A DNA stretch of 64,000 nt from Xanthobacteraceae bacterium (GTDB taxonomy: Bacteria > Pseudomonadota > Alphaproteobacteria > Rhizobiales > Xanthobacteraceae). A model generated the notes under the pieces. That model had not been told where the DNA came from. It did no database searches and saw only the letters and a list, made by a program, of their open reading frames with translations. The position numbers and the translations under genes are program-made. Positions within the stretch are counted from its first letter, which is position 1; each line of letters begins with the position of its first letter. Below are positions 8,974 to 18,088 of this stretch, piece by piece. The stretch spans positions 87,068 through 151,067 of the forward strand of contig JAQGJU010000143.1 of NCBI GenBank assembly GCA_028290465.1, given 5' to 3'.

Positions 8974-10035
8974 TCAACGGCGAGACGCGATCAGATCCGG
9001 CGTCAATTCGGCCAGCGACGCGACGCCGCAGAGCTGCATGCTGCGCACCAGCTCGGTTTGCAGATGGTCGAGCACGCCCTGCACACCTTCAGCACCGCCG
9101 GTGGCCAGTCCCCACAATACCGGCCGTCCGATCAGCACCGCCCTCGCGCCCAACGCCAACGCCTTGACGATATCGGTGCCGCGCCGAATACCGCCATCGA
9201 CATAGACCTCGGCCTGCCCGCTCAGCGCCGCGACCACGTCGGGCAGCGCATCGGCGGTCGCGATAGCGGCATCGAGATGCCGGCCGCCATGGTTGGACAC
9301 GATGATGGCCTTGGCGCCGGCGTCGACGCAGCGCCGCGCATCGTCGCCGCGCAGCACGCCCTTGACGATCACATCGAACGGCGCGCGCTTCACGAGCCAT
9401 TCCAGATCCGCCAGCGCCGTCGGGAAATTCACCACGCCGTTGTGCACGGGATCGTACGCCACCCGCGCCATCGGTTGGCCCGGCAGATTCATATGGCGGA
9501 TATCGGGGTTTGGAATAACCGGCGTGCGCACCGAACGCGGACTCGAGCCGTAGACCGGCTGATCGACGGTGAACACCACCGCGCCAAAGCCGGCCGCCGC
9601 CAGACGATCGAGCAGCCCTTCGGTCACCGAACGATCCGGCGGCATGTAAAGCTGAAACCATTGCGGCGCCGCGCCGCGTTGCGCCGCGACCTCCTCGATC
9701 GACACCGTCGACGAGGTCGCCAGCGTATAGACCGCGCCGGCCATCGCGGCGCCGCGCGCGGTCGCGGCTTCGCCTTCGGGGTGAAATAGCCGGTGCCGGC
9801 CGCTCGGCGCCACCAGGATCGGCATCGCGACTTTCGTGCCGAGCAGCGACACGCCGGTATCGACCTGGGTCACGTCATGCAGCACGCGCGGCCGCAGCCG
9901 CAGCCGGCGCCATGCGTCGATGTTGTCCTGCGTGGTGATCTCGTCGGCGGCGCCGGCCGCCGCGAACACATAGGCGCCTTCCGGCAGCTTGGCGCGGGCG
10001 GCAACTTCCAACGCATCGAAATCGGCACTGTCCAT
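8974..10035 (-). CDS. FMN-dependent alpha-hydroxy-acid oxidase/dehydrogenase
   Basis: This 353-residue protein is of the lactate dehydrogenase (LldD)/glycolate oxidase/mandelate dehydrogenase family. It forms a TIM barrel with FMN; residues seen include YVFAAAGAADE at the N-terminus, APSGRHRLFHPEGE, the KGVL stretch with a flavin-contacting Lys, and VSNHGGRHLD carrying the catalytic His and substrate Arg. A second flavin site is at VYVDGGIRRGTDIVKALALG. It oxidises an L-2-hydroxy acid to a keto acid, probably passing electrons to O2 or a quinone. It is upstream-isolated from livF by a palindromic repeat, so it likely has its own transcript. The precise hydroxy acid is unknown. Confidence 0.87.
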   Translation of the reverse strand: MDSADFDALEVAARAKLPEGAYVFAAAGAADEITTQDNIDAWRRLRLRPRVLHDVTQVDTGVSLLGTKVAMPILVAPSGRHRLFHPEGEAATARGAAMAGAVYTLATSSTVSIEEVAAQRGAAPQWFQLYMPPDRSVTEGLLDRLAAAGFGAVVFTVDQPVYGSSPRSVRTPVIPNPDIRHMNLPGQPMARVAYDPVHNGVVNFPTALADLEWLVKRAPFDVIVKGVLRGDDARRCVDAGAKAIIVSNHGGRHLDAAIATADALPDVVAALSGQAEVYVDGGIRRGTDIVKALALGARAVLIGRPVLWGLATGGAEGVQGVLDHLQTELVRSMQLCGVASLAELTPDLIASRR

Positions 10036-10063
10036 CGGCTTTAAGCGCTCTAATTTTTAGTTT

Positions 10064-10112
10064 GAGCATGATCTTTTCCGAAAACCGGTTCCCACTTTTC
10101 GGGATCATGCTC
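10064..10112. repeat. Palindromic intergenic repeat, family B
   Basis: Inverted repeat with 10-base arms GAGCATGATC and GATCATGCTC enclosing an AT/GC alternating centre. Its right arm includes the last base of the livF stop codon. A related copy lies at 57999-58068 and a degenerate one at 5467-5510. Elements of this appearance are frequent between genes in Bradyrhizobium relatives. Here it could serve as the 3' end of the liv transcript. Confidence 0.8.
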
Positions 10113-10822
10113 TAGTGTCCGGAGACGCCGATCAGGCCTTCGAGCTTGCTCGGATCCTTCTGCAAGGTCGCCGAGTCGGCATCGTACACGATCCGGCCGC
10201 GATCCATGATGATCGCGCGCGGCGACATCTCAAGGGCCAGCCGCGTGTTCTGCTCGACCAGGATGAGTGTCAGGCCTTCCATCTCGGTGAGGCGCTTCAC
10301 GGCGCGCGCCAGCTCTTCGACGATCACCGGCGCCAAGCCTTCGGACGGTTCGTCCATCAGCAGCACCTTCGGATTGCCTACCAGCGCCCGCGCGATGGCC
10401 AGCATCTGCTGTTCGCCGCCCGACAACTGAGTGCCGCGATTGGTCTCGCGTTCCTTGAGCCGCGGAAACAGCTCATACACGGCCGGTACCGTCCAGCGCC
10501 CCGGTCGCACCGCGACTTCGAGGTTTTCCTTCAAACTCAGCGACGGGAAGATTTCGCGCTCCTGCGGCACATAGGCAAGGCCGGCCCAATTGCGCTTATA
10601 CGGCGCCAGCGTGCCGATCGGCTTGCCGTGCAGGCGGATATCGCCGCTATGCAGATTGGTGTGGCCCATGATGGTCGCCAGCAGCGTCGACTTGCCGACG
10701 CCGTTGCGGCCGATGATCGACACCGTCTCGCCTTCGGCGAGCTTGAGATTGAAGCTTTCCAGTACCACGGTCTCGCCGTAGCCGGCGGAGACACCTTGCA
10801 GTTCCAGGGCCAGCTCAGCCAT
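10112..10822 (-). CDS. livF: Branched-chain amino acid-type ABC transporter ATPase LivF
   Basis: This 236-residue ATPase is the second nucleotide-binding subunit of a HAAT-family importer. Walker A GRNGVGKST is at about residues 38-46, the Q-loop region YVPQEREIFPSL is typical of LivF, and signature LSGGEQQ and Walker B VLLMDEPSEGLAP are present. It overlaps the end of livG by 8 bases and is the last gene of the operon. Its stop codon touches a palindromic repeat. Confidence 0.92.
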   Translation of the reverse strand: MAELALELQGVSAGYGETVVLESFNLKLAEGETVSIIGRNGVGKSTLLATIMGHTNLHSGDIRLHGKPIGTLAPYKRNWAGLAYVPQEREIFPSLSLKENLEVAVRPGRWTVPAVYELFPRLKERETNRGTQLSGGEQQMLAIARALVGNPKVLLMDEPSEGLAPVIVEELARAVKRLTEMEGLTLILVEQNTRLALEMSPRAIIMDRGRIVYDADSATLQKDPSKLEGLIGVSGH

Positions 10823-11636
10823 GACTGCGATCCGCTTCTTGTCCGAGATAGACCGCGCGCACGCGCTCGTCGGCGAGGATTTCCTGCGGCGAGCCTTCGG
10901 TCAGCACCGCGCCGGCCACCAGCACGGTGATGGACTGCGCGAACCGGAACACCACGTCCATGTCGTGCTCGATGATCAGGATGGCGATGTCCGGGTCCAG
11001 GCTGGCGACGACGTCGAGAATGAGATGGCTCTCGGACGACGGCACGCCAGCCGCCGGCTCGTCGAGCAACAGCACCTTGGGCCGCTGCGCCAGCGCGATA
11101 GCGATCTCGACCAGCCGCTGCCGGCCATACGGCAGCTCGCGCACCAGCCTGAGCGCATCGTCGACCAGCCGCAGCGAATTGAGATGATCAAGCGCCTCGT
11201 CGATGACGGCGGCTTTCGATCCGGCCGGGCGCCACAGATTGTAGCTTTCGCCGCGACGCTCGCCGATCGCCAGACAGACGTTCTCCAGCACCGACAGGCC
11301 GCGGAACAATTGGTTGATCTGGAAGGTGCGAGCAAGACCGCGGCGCGCGCGCTTGGCGGAAGACCACGACGTGATGTCCTCGCCACCGAGCAGCACCTGT
11401 CCAGAGGAAGGCTTCAAGACGCCGGTGATCAGATTGACCAGGCTGGTCTTGCCGGCGCCGTTCGGACCGATCAGCGCGCGCCGCGCGCCGCGTTCCAGCG
11501 TCAGATTGACGTCGCGCGCGACCTGCAATGCGCCGAAGCTCTTGTTGACGCCGCGGACTTCAAGCGCCGGCACGGCAGAGGCGAAAGCGGTCGCTACGGA
11601 GGAGGACATGGCCTGTTCGGTCATGGTTTGACTCAT
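10815..11636 (-). CDS. livG: Branched-chain amino acid-type ABC transporter ATPase LivG
   Basis: This 273-residue ATPase has Walker A GPNGAGKTS at about residues 57-65, the LivG-type stretch RTFQINQLFRGLSVLENV, and Walker B VLLLDEPAAGVPSSE. The signature helix reads LPYGRQRLVEIAIAL, with the LSGG replaced by LPYG, as is normal in LivG. It starts at an ATGA overlap with livM and overlaps livF by 8 bases. N-terminal residues 1-20 are low-complexity and the true start could be slightly downstream. Confidence 0.91.
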   Translation of the reverse strand: MSQTMTEQAMSSSVATAFASAVPALEVRGVNKSFGALQVARDVNLTLERGARRALIGPNGAGKTSLVNLITGVLKPSSGQVLLGGEDITSWSSAKRARRGLARTFQINQLFRGLSVLENVCLAIGERRGESYNLWRPAGSKAAVIDEALDHLNSLRLVDDALRLVRELPYGRQRLVEIAIALAQRPKVLLLDEPAAGVPSSESHLILDVVASLDPDIAILIIEHDMDVVFRFAQSITVLVAGAVLTEGSPQEILADERVRAVYLGQEADRSHG

Positions 11637-12721
11637 GACTTGGCCTTCCGCGTGAACAGCTTGGCGGCGACATCCTCGAACAGGCCGAGGATGCCGCGCC
11701 GCAGGAACAGCACGGTCACCACCAGCAGCAGGCCGATGCCGAACTGCCAGAACGCCGGGCTCATCTTCGACAGATGATCCTCCAGCACCATATAGATCAC
11801 CGCGCCGACAAAGGCGCCGTACAGCCGCCCGGTACCGCCGAGCACCAGCATCACCATCACCTTGGCCGAGGTGTCGAAGTCGAACACGGTCAGCGTGGCG
11901 TAGGAATTGGTCTGCGCGAACAGCGCGCCCGCGACCCCGGCGATCGCCGCTGCGATGGTGTAGGCGGTGACCAGCCGTGTGTGCACCGGCGAGCCGATGG
12001 CATGCATGCGGCGCACGTTTTCGCGAATGCCAGTCAGGGTCTGGCCGAACGGCGAATAGACGATGCGGCGGACCAGCAGGAAGATCACGAACAGCACGAC
12101 CAACACATACAGATAATTGGTCCGGCCATAGAGGTCGTAGTCGAACACGCCGAACAGCGGCTTGAACGAAATGCCGGGCACGCCGTCGTAGCCGCCGGAA
12201 ATGTCGGAGCGGTAGTTGCCGAGCTCCATCAGCATGATGCCGGTCGCCAAGGTCAGCATCAGCAAGGTCAGGCCGCGATAGCGCAGCAGGAACCAGCCGG
12301 AGATCAGGCCGCCGAGGCCGGCCACGATGGCGGCCGCGAACAGGCCGCTGATCGGCTCGTTCCAGTCGAGCCGCGCGGCGCCAAGCGCCACCGTATAGGC
12401 GCCGAGACCGAAAAACGCCGCATGCCCGAGCGTGACGATGCCCGCATAGCCAAGGATCAGGTCGAGCGACAGCGCGAACAGCACCATGATCAGCACTTGC
12501 GAGCCGAACGTCATGCGATCCGGGAAGATGAAGAAGGCCGCGAACGCCACCAGCCAGGGCAGCAATTCCCAGGCGCGAAACCGGTGCCGGTTGGCCATGA
12601 ACTCCATGGCGCGGGCGCGCGCCGCCTGCACGGTGGTAGAACCCGCCGGCGCGGCCGGAGACGCGGAAGATGTCACGTTCGGGGTCATGTTTGGGGACAT
12701 GGCTTTATTGCTCTCGGCCAT
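11633..12721 (-). CDS. livM: Branched-chain amino acid-type ABC transporter permease LivM
   Basis: This 362-residue inner-membrane permease has a long Ser/Ala/Pro-rich cytoplasmic N-terminus (about 50 residues) and 8-10 membrane spans. The LivM stretch GYAGIVTLGHAAFFGLGAY and the loop TLTGIRENVRRMHAIG, which contacts the ATPase, are visible. It overlaps the end of livH by 17 bases and livG by ATGA. The substrate of the system is set by its receptor and is not certain. Confidence 0.9.
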   Translation of the reverse strand: MAESNKAMSPNMTPNVTSSASPAAPAGSTTVQAARARAMEFMANRHRFRAWELLPWLVAFAAFFIFPDRMTFGSQVLIMVLFALSLDLILGYAGIVTLGHAAFFGLGAYTVALGAARLDWNEPISGLFAAAIVAGLGGLISGWFLLRYRGLTLLMLTLATGIMLMELGNYRSDISGGYDGVPGISFKPLFGVFDYDLYGRTNYLYVLVVLFVIFLLVRRIVYSPFGQTLTGIRENVRRMHAIGSPVHTRLVTAYTIAAAIAGVAGALFAQTNSYATLTVFDFDTSAKVMVMLVLGGTGRLYGAFVGAVIYMVLEDHLSKMSPAFWQFGIGLLLVVTVLFLRRGILGLFEDVAAKLFTRKAKS

Positions 12722-13580
12722 AGAGTCCCGCGGGCTTCACCAGAAGGATCAGCAGCGTGATCGCGTAGATGAAGAAGCCCCCGGCGTCCGGCAGCAGATA
12801 CTTGCCGGCGGTATCGAACACGCCAAGCACCAGCGCCGCGACCAGCGTGCCCTTCATGCTGCCGAGGCCACCGACCGCGACCACGATCAGGAACAGCACC
12901 AGATAGACCACCGCGAAACTCGGGTTTAGGCCGAACAACTGAATGGCGAGGCCGCCGCCCAGCGCTGCGAGGCCGCTGCCGACCGCGAACGTCGCCGTGA
13001 ACAGCAGATCGACATTGATGCCGACCGACTGCGCCATGCGGCGGTTGTCGACCGCGGCGCGAATCTTGGCGCCTATATTGGTACGCTCGAAGGTGTACCA
13101 GAGCACGGCGATCAGGAAGACGCCGACGCCGATCAGGAACGCCCGGTAGGTCGGGAACGCCCGGAAGCCGAGATTGACCTGACCCTCGAGCCAGCTCGGC
13201 AGCGGCACCGATTTCGGAATCGGGCCGTAAAAATAGGTGAAGGTCGCAATCGCCATGAAGGCGAGACCGATGGTCAGCAGAACCTGATCGAGTTCGCCGG
13301 CCTTATACAGCCGGGTGTACAGAAGCCGCTCGAACACCACGCTGATCAGCGCGATCATCACCGATGAGATCAATAGCGCCGGCACGAACGGTACGCCGAG
13401 CTGTGTGGTCAGGCTGACCACGAAATAACCGCCGGCCATCGCGAAGGCGCCGTGCGCCAGGTTGACGAAGCCCATCAGCCCCATCGTAACCGACAGGCCG
13501 ACCGAAACGATGAACAGGAACATCGCGTAGGCCAAGCCGTCGAACAGGATGCTGACGGCGATGTTGGCGTATTGCGGCAC
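12705..13580 (-). CDS. livH: Branched-chain amino acid-type ABC transporter permease LivH
   Basis: This 291-residue permease has the LivH pattern: VSVGLSVTMGLMGFVNLAHG near the N-terminus and AQSVGINVDLLF in the ATPase-contact loop. A GTG start at 13580 is chosen because GAGGGAA lies 6-7 bases upstream and the first membrane span starts right after; an ATG at 13634 would add 18 very basic residues. It is separated from the receptor gene by 114 bases containing a perfect hairpin. Confidence 0.87.
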   Translation of the reverse strand: MPQYANIAVSILFDGLAYAMFLFIVSVGLSVTMGLMGFVNLAHGAFAMAGGYFVVSLTTQLGVPFVPALLISSVMIALISVVFERLLYTRLYKAGELDQVLLTIGLAFMAIATFTYFYGPIPKSVPLPSWLEGQVNLGFRAFPTYRAFLIGVGVFLIAVLWYTFERTNIGAKIRAAVDNRRMAQSVGINVDLLFTATFAVGSGLAALGGGLAIQLFGLNPSFAVVYLVLFLIVVAVGGLGSMKGTLVAALVLGVFDTAGKYLLPDAGGFFIYAITLLILLVKPAGLYGREQ

Positions 13581-13634
13581 TCGCCGTTCCCTCTTTTGCC
13601 GGCTGGCCCGTAATCCGGACCGCTTCTTACGCAA

Positions 13635-13663
13635 CCGCCGCCGCGGCTGACCCGCGGCGGCGG
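13635..13663 (-). terminator. Hairpin between receptor gene and livH
   Basis: A perfect 12-base-pair GC stem (13635-13646 with 13652-13663) with a 5-base loop lies between the receptor stop and livH. No U-run follows on the minus strand. As with the hairpin at 4195-4224, it probably protects receptor mRNA or partly terminates, giving more receptor than permease. Confidence 0.5.
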
Positions 13664-13694
13664 CCTATCGTGTCACCTGAATTGCGTCAGATGG

Positions 13695-14900
13695 TCAAGA
13701 GCCGCAGCGCCCGATCTTGAGCGTCTTGCACTCGTCCTTGACCCCCTTCATGACGTCGACCGACTTGATGCCGAGCTTGCCGTCCGGCTTGCGATAGACG
13801 GTCGCCGCATGCTCGTCCTGCACGATGTCGCGGGTCGCCGGATCGATCGACACCACGCCGCGCGGCCCGGTGCCTTTCCAGTTCTTCAAGGTCTCGACGA
13901 ACTTTTCGCCGTCGACCTTGCCGTCGAGCTTCTTGATGGTGTCGAAAATCGCCGACATGGTGTCCCAGCCCTGCGCCGACATGAAGTCCGGATAGGAATT
14001 CGCGCCGTACGCATCCTGCCAGGCCTTTACGAACGCCTTGTTTTCAGGCGTGTCGAAGTCGACCGCATAGTGGGTCATGATCAGCGTGCCGATCGCGGCG
14101 TCGCCCATGTCCTGCAGCTTGTTGTCGGGCACCAGATCCATCGGGCCGATCAGCTTGACGCCGGCCGCCCGCATGCCGATTTCGCCGTAGCTCTTCATCA
14201 CGCCCGTCGCGTGCGCGCCGGACGGGATGAAGATGTACATGCAGTCCGGCTTGGCGTCCTTGATGCGCTGGAAGAACGGCGTGAAGTCCGGCACCTGGGC
14301 CGGGTTGCCCATCGGGATCGCTTCGGAAACCTTGCCGCCGGCCTTCTCGAACGCGGTCTTGAAGGCTTCGGTGGAGTCCTTGCCGGGCGGGAAGTCGGTG
14401 TAGCCCATGGCGGCCGTCTTGCAGCCGAGCTTGGTCGCCGCATAGGTGCCCATCGGATAGCCGGTGTGCCACATGCTGAACGAGAACCGCACGATGTACG
14501 GCGACAGGTTGGTGATCCAGGCGGTGCCCGCATTGGCAATGGCCATCGGGATCTTAGCCTGGGTCACCACCGGGGCGGACGCGATCGCGGACGGCGAGAA
14601 CACATAGCCGGCGAGCACGTTCACTTTGTCGTTGGTGATCAGCTCGGTGGTGACGGTCTTGGCCTGCGCGCCGGACGGCGGACCTTCATCGCGCTTGATG
14701 ATCTGCACGGTGTGCGGCGCAATATCCTTGGCATGCAGTTTGACGTAGAGATCGAACGCCTTGTCGATCTGGTTGCCGAGGTCGGCGTTAACGCCCGAAT
14801 AGGGCAACACCACACCGATCTTGATCGTCTCGGCCTGGGCCGCGCTCATCAGGCCGACCGCGAGCGCGGCAAGACCGACCGTCTTCAAAAGATCCTTCAT
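13695..14900 (-). CDS. ABC transporter substrate-binding protein, Leu/Ile/Val (HAAT) type
   Basis: This 401-residue periplasmic receptor has a Sec signal peptide at residues 1-23 ending SAAQA, then IKIGVVLPYSGVNADLG, the start of a type I periplasmic-binding fold. The start at 14900 has GGGAGG 6 bases upstream. It leads the livHMGF operon. Many such receptors bind aromatic acids or amides rather than branched-chain amino acids; the nearby hydroxyacid oxidase and divergent flavoprotein would fit a non-amino-acid ligand. That is inference only. Confidence 0.9.
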   Translation of the reverse strand: MKDLLKTVGLAALAVGLMSAAQAETIKIGVVLPYSGVNADLGNQIDKAFDLYVKLHAKDIAPHTVQIIKRDEGPPSGAQAKTVTTELITNDKVNVLAGYVFSPSAIASAPVVTQAKIPMAIANAGTAWITNLSPYIVRFSFSMWHTGYPMGTYAATKLGCKTAAMGYTDFPPGKDSTEAFKTAFEKAGGKVSEAIPMGNPAQVPDFTPFFQRIKDAKPDCMYIFIPSGAHATGVMKSYGEIGMRAAGVKLIGPMDLVPDNKLQDMGDAAIGTLIMTHYAVDFDTPENKAFVKAWQDAYGANSYPDFMSAQGWDTMSAIFDTIKKLDGKVDGEKFVETLKNWKGTGPRGVVSIDPATRDIVQDEHAATVYRKPDGKLGIKSVDVMKGVKDECKTLKIGRCGS

Positions 14901-15317
14901 GTCATCCTCCCGAATGGCTTGTTTGGCAGCATTTCCACGCATTCTCCGGCTGACCGGCGGGCGGCGCGTTCCCGGCTGGGTTATACATCCCACACCGAAA
15001 AAAAACCAATCGGCCCATTGCCGCACGCACAATGTTGGGATGCCCACTAAATGGCAAGACGGATCTTTTGGCTGTAAGGGTTTGTGGCGCCGGGCACGAA
15101 CTGGATACTACTGGCCTGCTTTTTCGCCATACTGCCCCGACAGTGGCGGGGGAAGACAGCTCGCTGATCGTTGCCTAAACGGTCCGCACAAGGTGCACTC
15201 ACAAGTGCACTGCATCAAGTGTACCACGATCCGGTTTATCTTATCCGGCGACCGCCGGCATAAGAAAACTCCGTTCGGCAAACCGGAAACAATCCGGAAC
15301 AATTCAGGAGGAAGCCC
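14901..15317. promoter_or_regulatory. Divergent control region with repeated GTGCAC-type sites
   Basis: This 417-base gap separates the minus-strand receptor/liv operon from the plus-strand flavoprotein and holds no convincing gene. Three similar hexamers lie close together: GTGCAC at 15193-15198 and 15205-15210 (inside the 7-base direct repeat GTGCACT, 12 bases apart) and GTGTAC at 15219-15224. GTGCAC is itself palindromic. The arrangement looks like operator sites for a dimeric regulator shared by both sides, but no regulator gene is in the neighbourhood and I cannot name the protein. Confidence 0.35.
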
Positions 15318-16943
15318 GTGTCCAAGGCGCTGGAGAAGACGTACGACGGCATCATCATCGGGGCCGGCCACCACGGCATGGTGCTGGGATCGTATCTGGC
15401 CAAGGCCGGCCTGAAGATCCTGCTGGTCGAGCGCCGGCTGAAATACGGCGGCGGGCTTTCGACCGAGGAAGTCACGCAGCCGGGCTTTTACCACAACCTG
15501 CATTCGATCAATCATTTCCACATCACCGAGACGCCATGGTTCAAGGATCTCGGCCTCGACGAAAAAGTGACCTACCTGACGCCGCGCTACGAACTCGGTC
15601 AGGCGCACCACGACGGCACCGCCCTGGTGCTGGGCCGCGACCTGGAAGAGTCCGTCGCCAATATCGCGCGGTTCTCCAAGAAGGACGCCGACACCTTCCG
15701 CGAATGGAACTTGAAGGCCGAAAAGATCACCGCGCAGATCTTCCTGCCGGAACGCTTCGCAGAACCGCTGCCGCAAGCCGAGCGCGACGCGCTGTTGTCG
15801 CAGACCGCGATGGGCCGCGAGTTCCTTGAGGTCGCCAATCGCCAACCGATCGACGTGGTCAATGAGCTGTTCGAGAACGAGCACGTCAAATTGTTGTTCC
15901 TCTTTAAGGTGTCGCTGTTCGGCACCTGGCTGACCGACACGCTGTCCAAGACGTCGCCGATGGGTTCGGTGATCCGCGCCTTCGATCTGGAGAGCGGCTA
16001 CCAGCTGTGTCAGGGCGGCTCGTTCAATCTGGCGCGTGGCCTGATGGAAACCTTCATCGCGGCCGGCGGCACCTATGAGCCGCAGGTGCGGATCGACCGC
16101 ATCCTGATCGAAGCCGGCAAGGCGACCGGCATCGTGCTGGCCGACGGCCGCACCGTGCGAGCGCGCCAGTTCGTGTCCAGTACGCTCGACGTGCACCAGA
16201 CCTTCGAGAACCTCGTCGGCCGCGCGCAACTGCCGGACGCTTACAAAGCCAAGGTGGACAATTTCCAGTACACCAAGTGGTCGCTGTACGGCCTGCACCT
16301 CGCGCTGCACGAAAGCCCGCGCTTCACCGCCGAAAAATTCGATCCGAACATCAACCGGGCGCTGAAATGGAGCCTTGGGGCCGAGACCATGGAGGATCTG
16401 TACGCCGCGCATCAGGACGTGATGGCAGGGCGCGTTCCGAAGATCATCCAGTTCGGCGCCGGCCCGCTCAGCCTGCTGGACCCGACGCAAGCGCCACCCG
16501 GCAAACATACGACCTATGCCTGGCACATCATGCCGATCGCGCCCGAGATCGGCACGCAGGACTATGAGCATTTCAAGGAAGAATTCGCCGACAAGATTCT
16601 GGAGACCTGGGCGCGCTACTGCCCGAACATGACGCGCAAAAACGTCATCGGCCAGCACGTCTACACCGGGCACGAATATGTCCAGGAGATGCTCAACATG
16701 CGCGAGGGTGACATCTTCATGGGCGCGTTCAACGCCGAGCAGGTGATGTACAATCACTTCGGCTACCGCACGCCGGTCGACCGGCTGTACATGTCGGGTT
16801 CGGCTTGCCATCCGGGCGGCGCGATTTCCGGCGGCGCCGGCTATATCAGCGCCGGCCTGATCGCCAACGATCTCGGCATCAAGCCATGGTGGAAGCCGAC
16901 CGATGCCCGCCGGGCGCTCGAAGCTGCCGCCAAAGCCGGCTGA
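15318..16943 (+). CDS. FAD-dependent oxidoreductase, phytoene dehydrogenase/PYROXD2-like
   Basis: This 541-residue flavoprotein has an N-terminal dinucleotide site with the IIGAGHHG pattern at about residues 11-18 and an acidic end of strand 2 (VERR). The C-terminal flavin motif near MSGSACHPGGAISGGAGY is typical of the phytoene desaturase/PYROXD2 group. GTG start with AGGAGGAA about 7 bases upstream. The SDR gene follows by 31 bases, so the two are probably co-transcribed. Homologues act on diverse hydrophobic substrates, and carotenoid synthesis genes are absent here, so a catabolic role with the SDR is more likely than carotenoid synthesis. Confidence 0.83.
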   Translation: MSKALEKTYDGIIIGAGHHGMVLGSYLAKAGLKILLVERRLKYGGGLSTEEVTQPGFYHNLHSINHFHITETPWFKDLGLDEKVTYLTPRYELGQAHHDGTALVLGRDLEESVANIARFSKKDADTFREWNLKAEKITAQIFLPERFAEPLPQAERDALLSQTAMGREFLEVANRQPIDVVNELFENEHVKLLFLFKVSLFGTWLTDTLSKTSPMGSVIRAFDLESGYQLCQGGSFNLARGLMETFIAAGGTYEPQVRIDRILIEAGKATGIVLADGRTVRARQFVSSTLDVHQTFENLVGRAQLPDAYKAKVDNFQYTKWSLYGLHLALHESPRFTAEKFDPNINRALKWSLGAETMEDLYAAHQDVMAGRVPKIIQFGAGPLSLLDPTQAPPGKHTTYAWHIMPIAPEIGTQDYEHFKEEFADKILETWARYCPNMTRKNVIGQHVYTGHEYVQEMLNMREGDIFMGAFNAEQVMYNHFGYRTPVDRLYMSGSACHPGGAISGGAGYISAGLIANDLGIKPWWKPTDARRALEAAAKAG

Positions 16944-16974
16944 CATATTCTTACAAGCATAGAAAGAGCGACCC

Positions 16975-17772
16975 ATGGACATCCAATCGCCGCCGGCGCT
17001 CGACAGCGTCGTGTTCCCGCCGCTGACCGGCCGCGTCGCCATCATCACCGGCGCCGGCCAGGGCATCGGCCGCACTTTTGCCAAGGCGTTCGCCAAAGCC
17101 GGCGCCATTCCGATCATCGCCGAACGCAACGCCGAGCGCGGCGACGCGGTGGCGGCCGAGATCGCCAAGGACGGCGGAAAAGCACTCGCGGTCGCCTGCG
17201 ATGTATCCGACGTGGCCTCGATCGAGAAGCTGACCGCGACCGTCGAGGAAAAATTCGGCCGCATCGACATCCTGGTCAACAATGCCGGCATCTTCTCGAC
17301 GTTGGAGATGCGGCCGTTCGATCAGATTCCGTTGGCCGAATGGGAACAGGTGCTCAAGGTCAACGTCACCGGACCGTTCCTGTGCGCCCGCGCCGTGCTG
17401 CCAGCAATGCGCCGCGCCAAGCGTGGCCGCATCATCAACATGGCGTCTGGCGCGGTGACGCTCGGCCGGCCGAATTATCTGCACTACATCGCATCGAAAG
17501 CGGCCCTGATGGGCATGTCGCGGTCGATGGCGCGCGAACTCGGGCCGGACGGCATCACGGTCAATTCGATTTTGCCGGGCGCGGTGTTCACCGAGATCGA
17601 ACGCAAGACGGTGTCGCCGGAACAGAAGGCCCGCATCGTGGGCCAGCAATGCATCCCGCGTCCCGAAGTGCCGGAGGATCTGGTCGGCACCGTGCTGTTC
17701 CTGGCATCCGACGCCGCGGCGTTCCTGACCGGACAGGCGCTCACCGTCGATGGCGGCTGCACGCATCCTTGA
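16975..17772 (+). CDS. Short-chain dehydrogenase/reductase (SDR)
   Basis: This classical SDR of 265 residues has the cofactor motif TGAGQGIG at about residues 25-32, NNAG near residue 102, catalytic Ser in INMASGAV, and the YIASK catalytic Tyr/Lys near residue 170. The C-terminal GQALTVDGGC is normal. NAD(P)-dependent oxidation of a hydroxyl group is expected; substrate unknown. It sits directly behind the PYROXD2-like gene. Confidence 0.9.
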   Translation: MDIQSPPALDSVVFPPLTGRVAIITGAGQGIGRTFAKAFAKAGAIPIIAERNAERGDAVAAEIAKDGGKALAVACDVSDVASIEKLTATVEEKFGRIDILVNNAGIFSTLEMRPFDQIPLAEWEQVLKVNVTGPFLCARAVLPAMRRAKRGRIINMASGAVTLGRPNYLHYIASKAALMGMSRSMARELGPDGITVNSILPGAVFTEIERKTVSPEQKARIVGQQCIPRPEVPEDLVGTVLFLASDAAAFLTGQALTVDGGCTHP

Positions 17773-18088
17773 ATCTCTCTGCCTGAATATTTTTGCCGTC
17801 GCGACACTTCACATTTTCGCGACACAGCGATCGGTGACCACACTCTTTCGCAGGTGATTGATCCTGCACGCAAATCGATTTGTGCGTCGCAGCAAGACCG
17901 TTGATCGACACCGCGACCTACCGTCGCAATTTCCCTGCCCACCGGTCGCTCGCGCGATTGAGACTTCGCAGAGTCACTTCCGTCGACTAGCATTGTTCCA
18001 ATGAGAATCTGGACGACCGCGTAACCGGCCGCACCGTGGGGTGTTGGACGGTGGTCGTCAAAACGATCGAAGGATCGGGGAGGACGCC
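17773..18088. promoter_or_regulatory. Intergenic region before molybdenum hydroxylase genes
   Basis: This 316-base gap has no supported gene. It contains a perfect 12-base palindrome CAAATCGATTTG at 17871-17882 and a CATTG-N3-CAATG palindrome at 17991-18003. Either could be a regulator site for the downstream operon. No terminator hairpin with a U-run is obvious after the SDR gene. Confidence 0.3.

Noticed and set aside
15108..17291. Long open frame (727 codons) antisense to the flavoprotein gene
   Set aside because: It is a high-GC mirror of the coding strand, rich in Arg, Gly and His, with no recognisable domain; the plus-strand flavoprotein and SDR have full motifs and ribosome sites.
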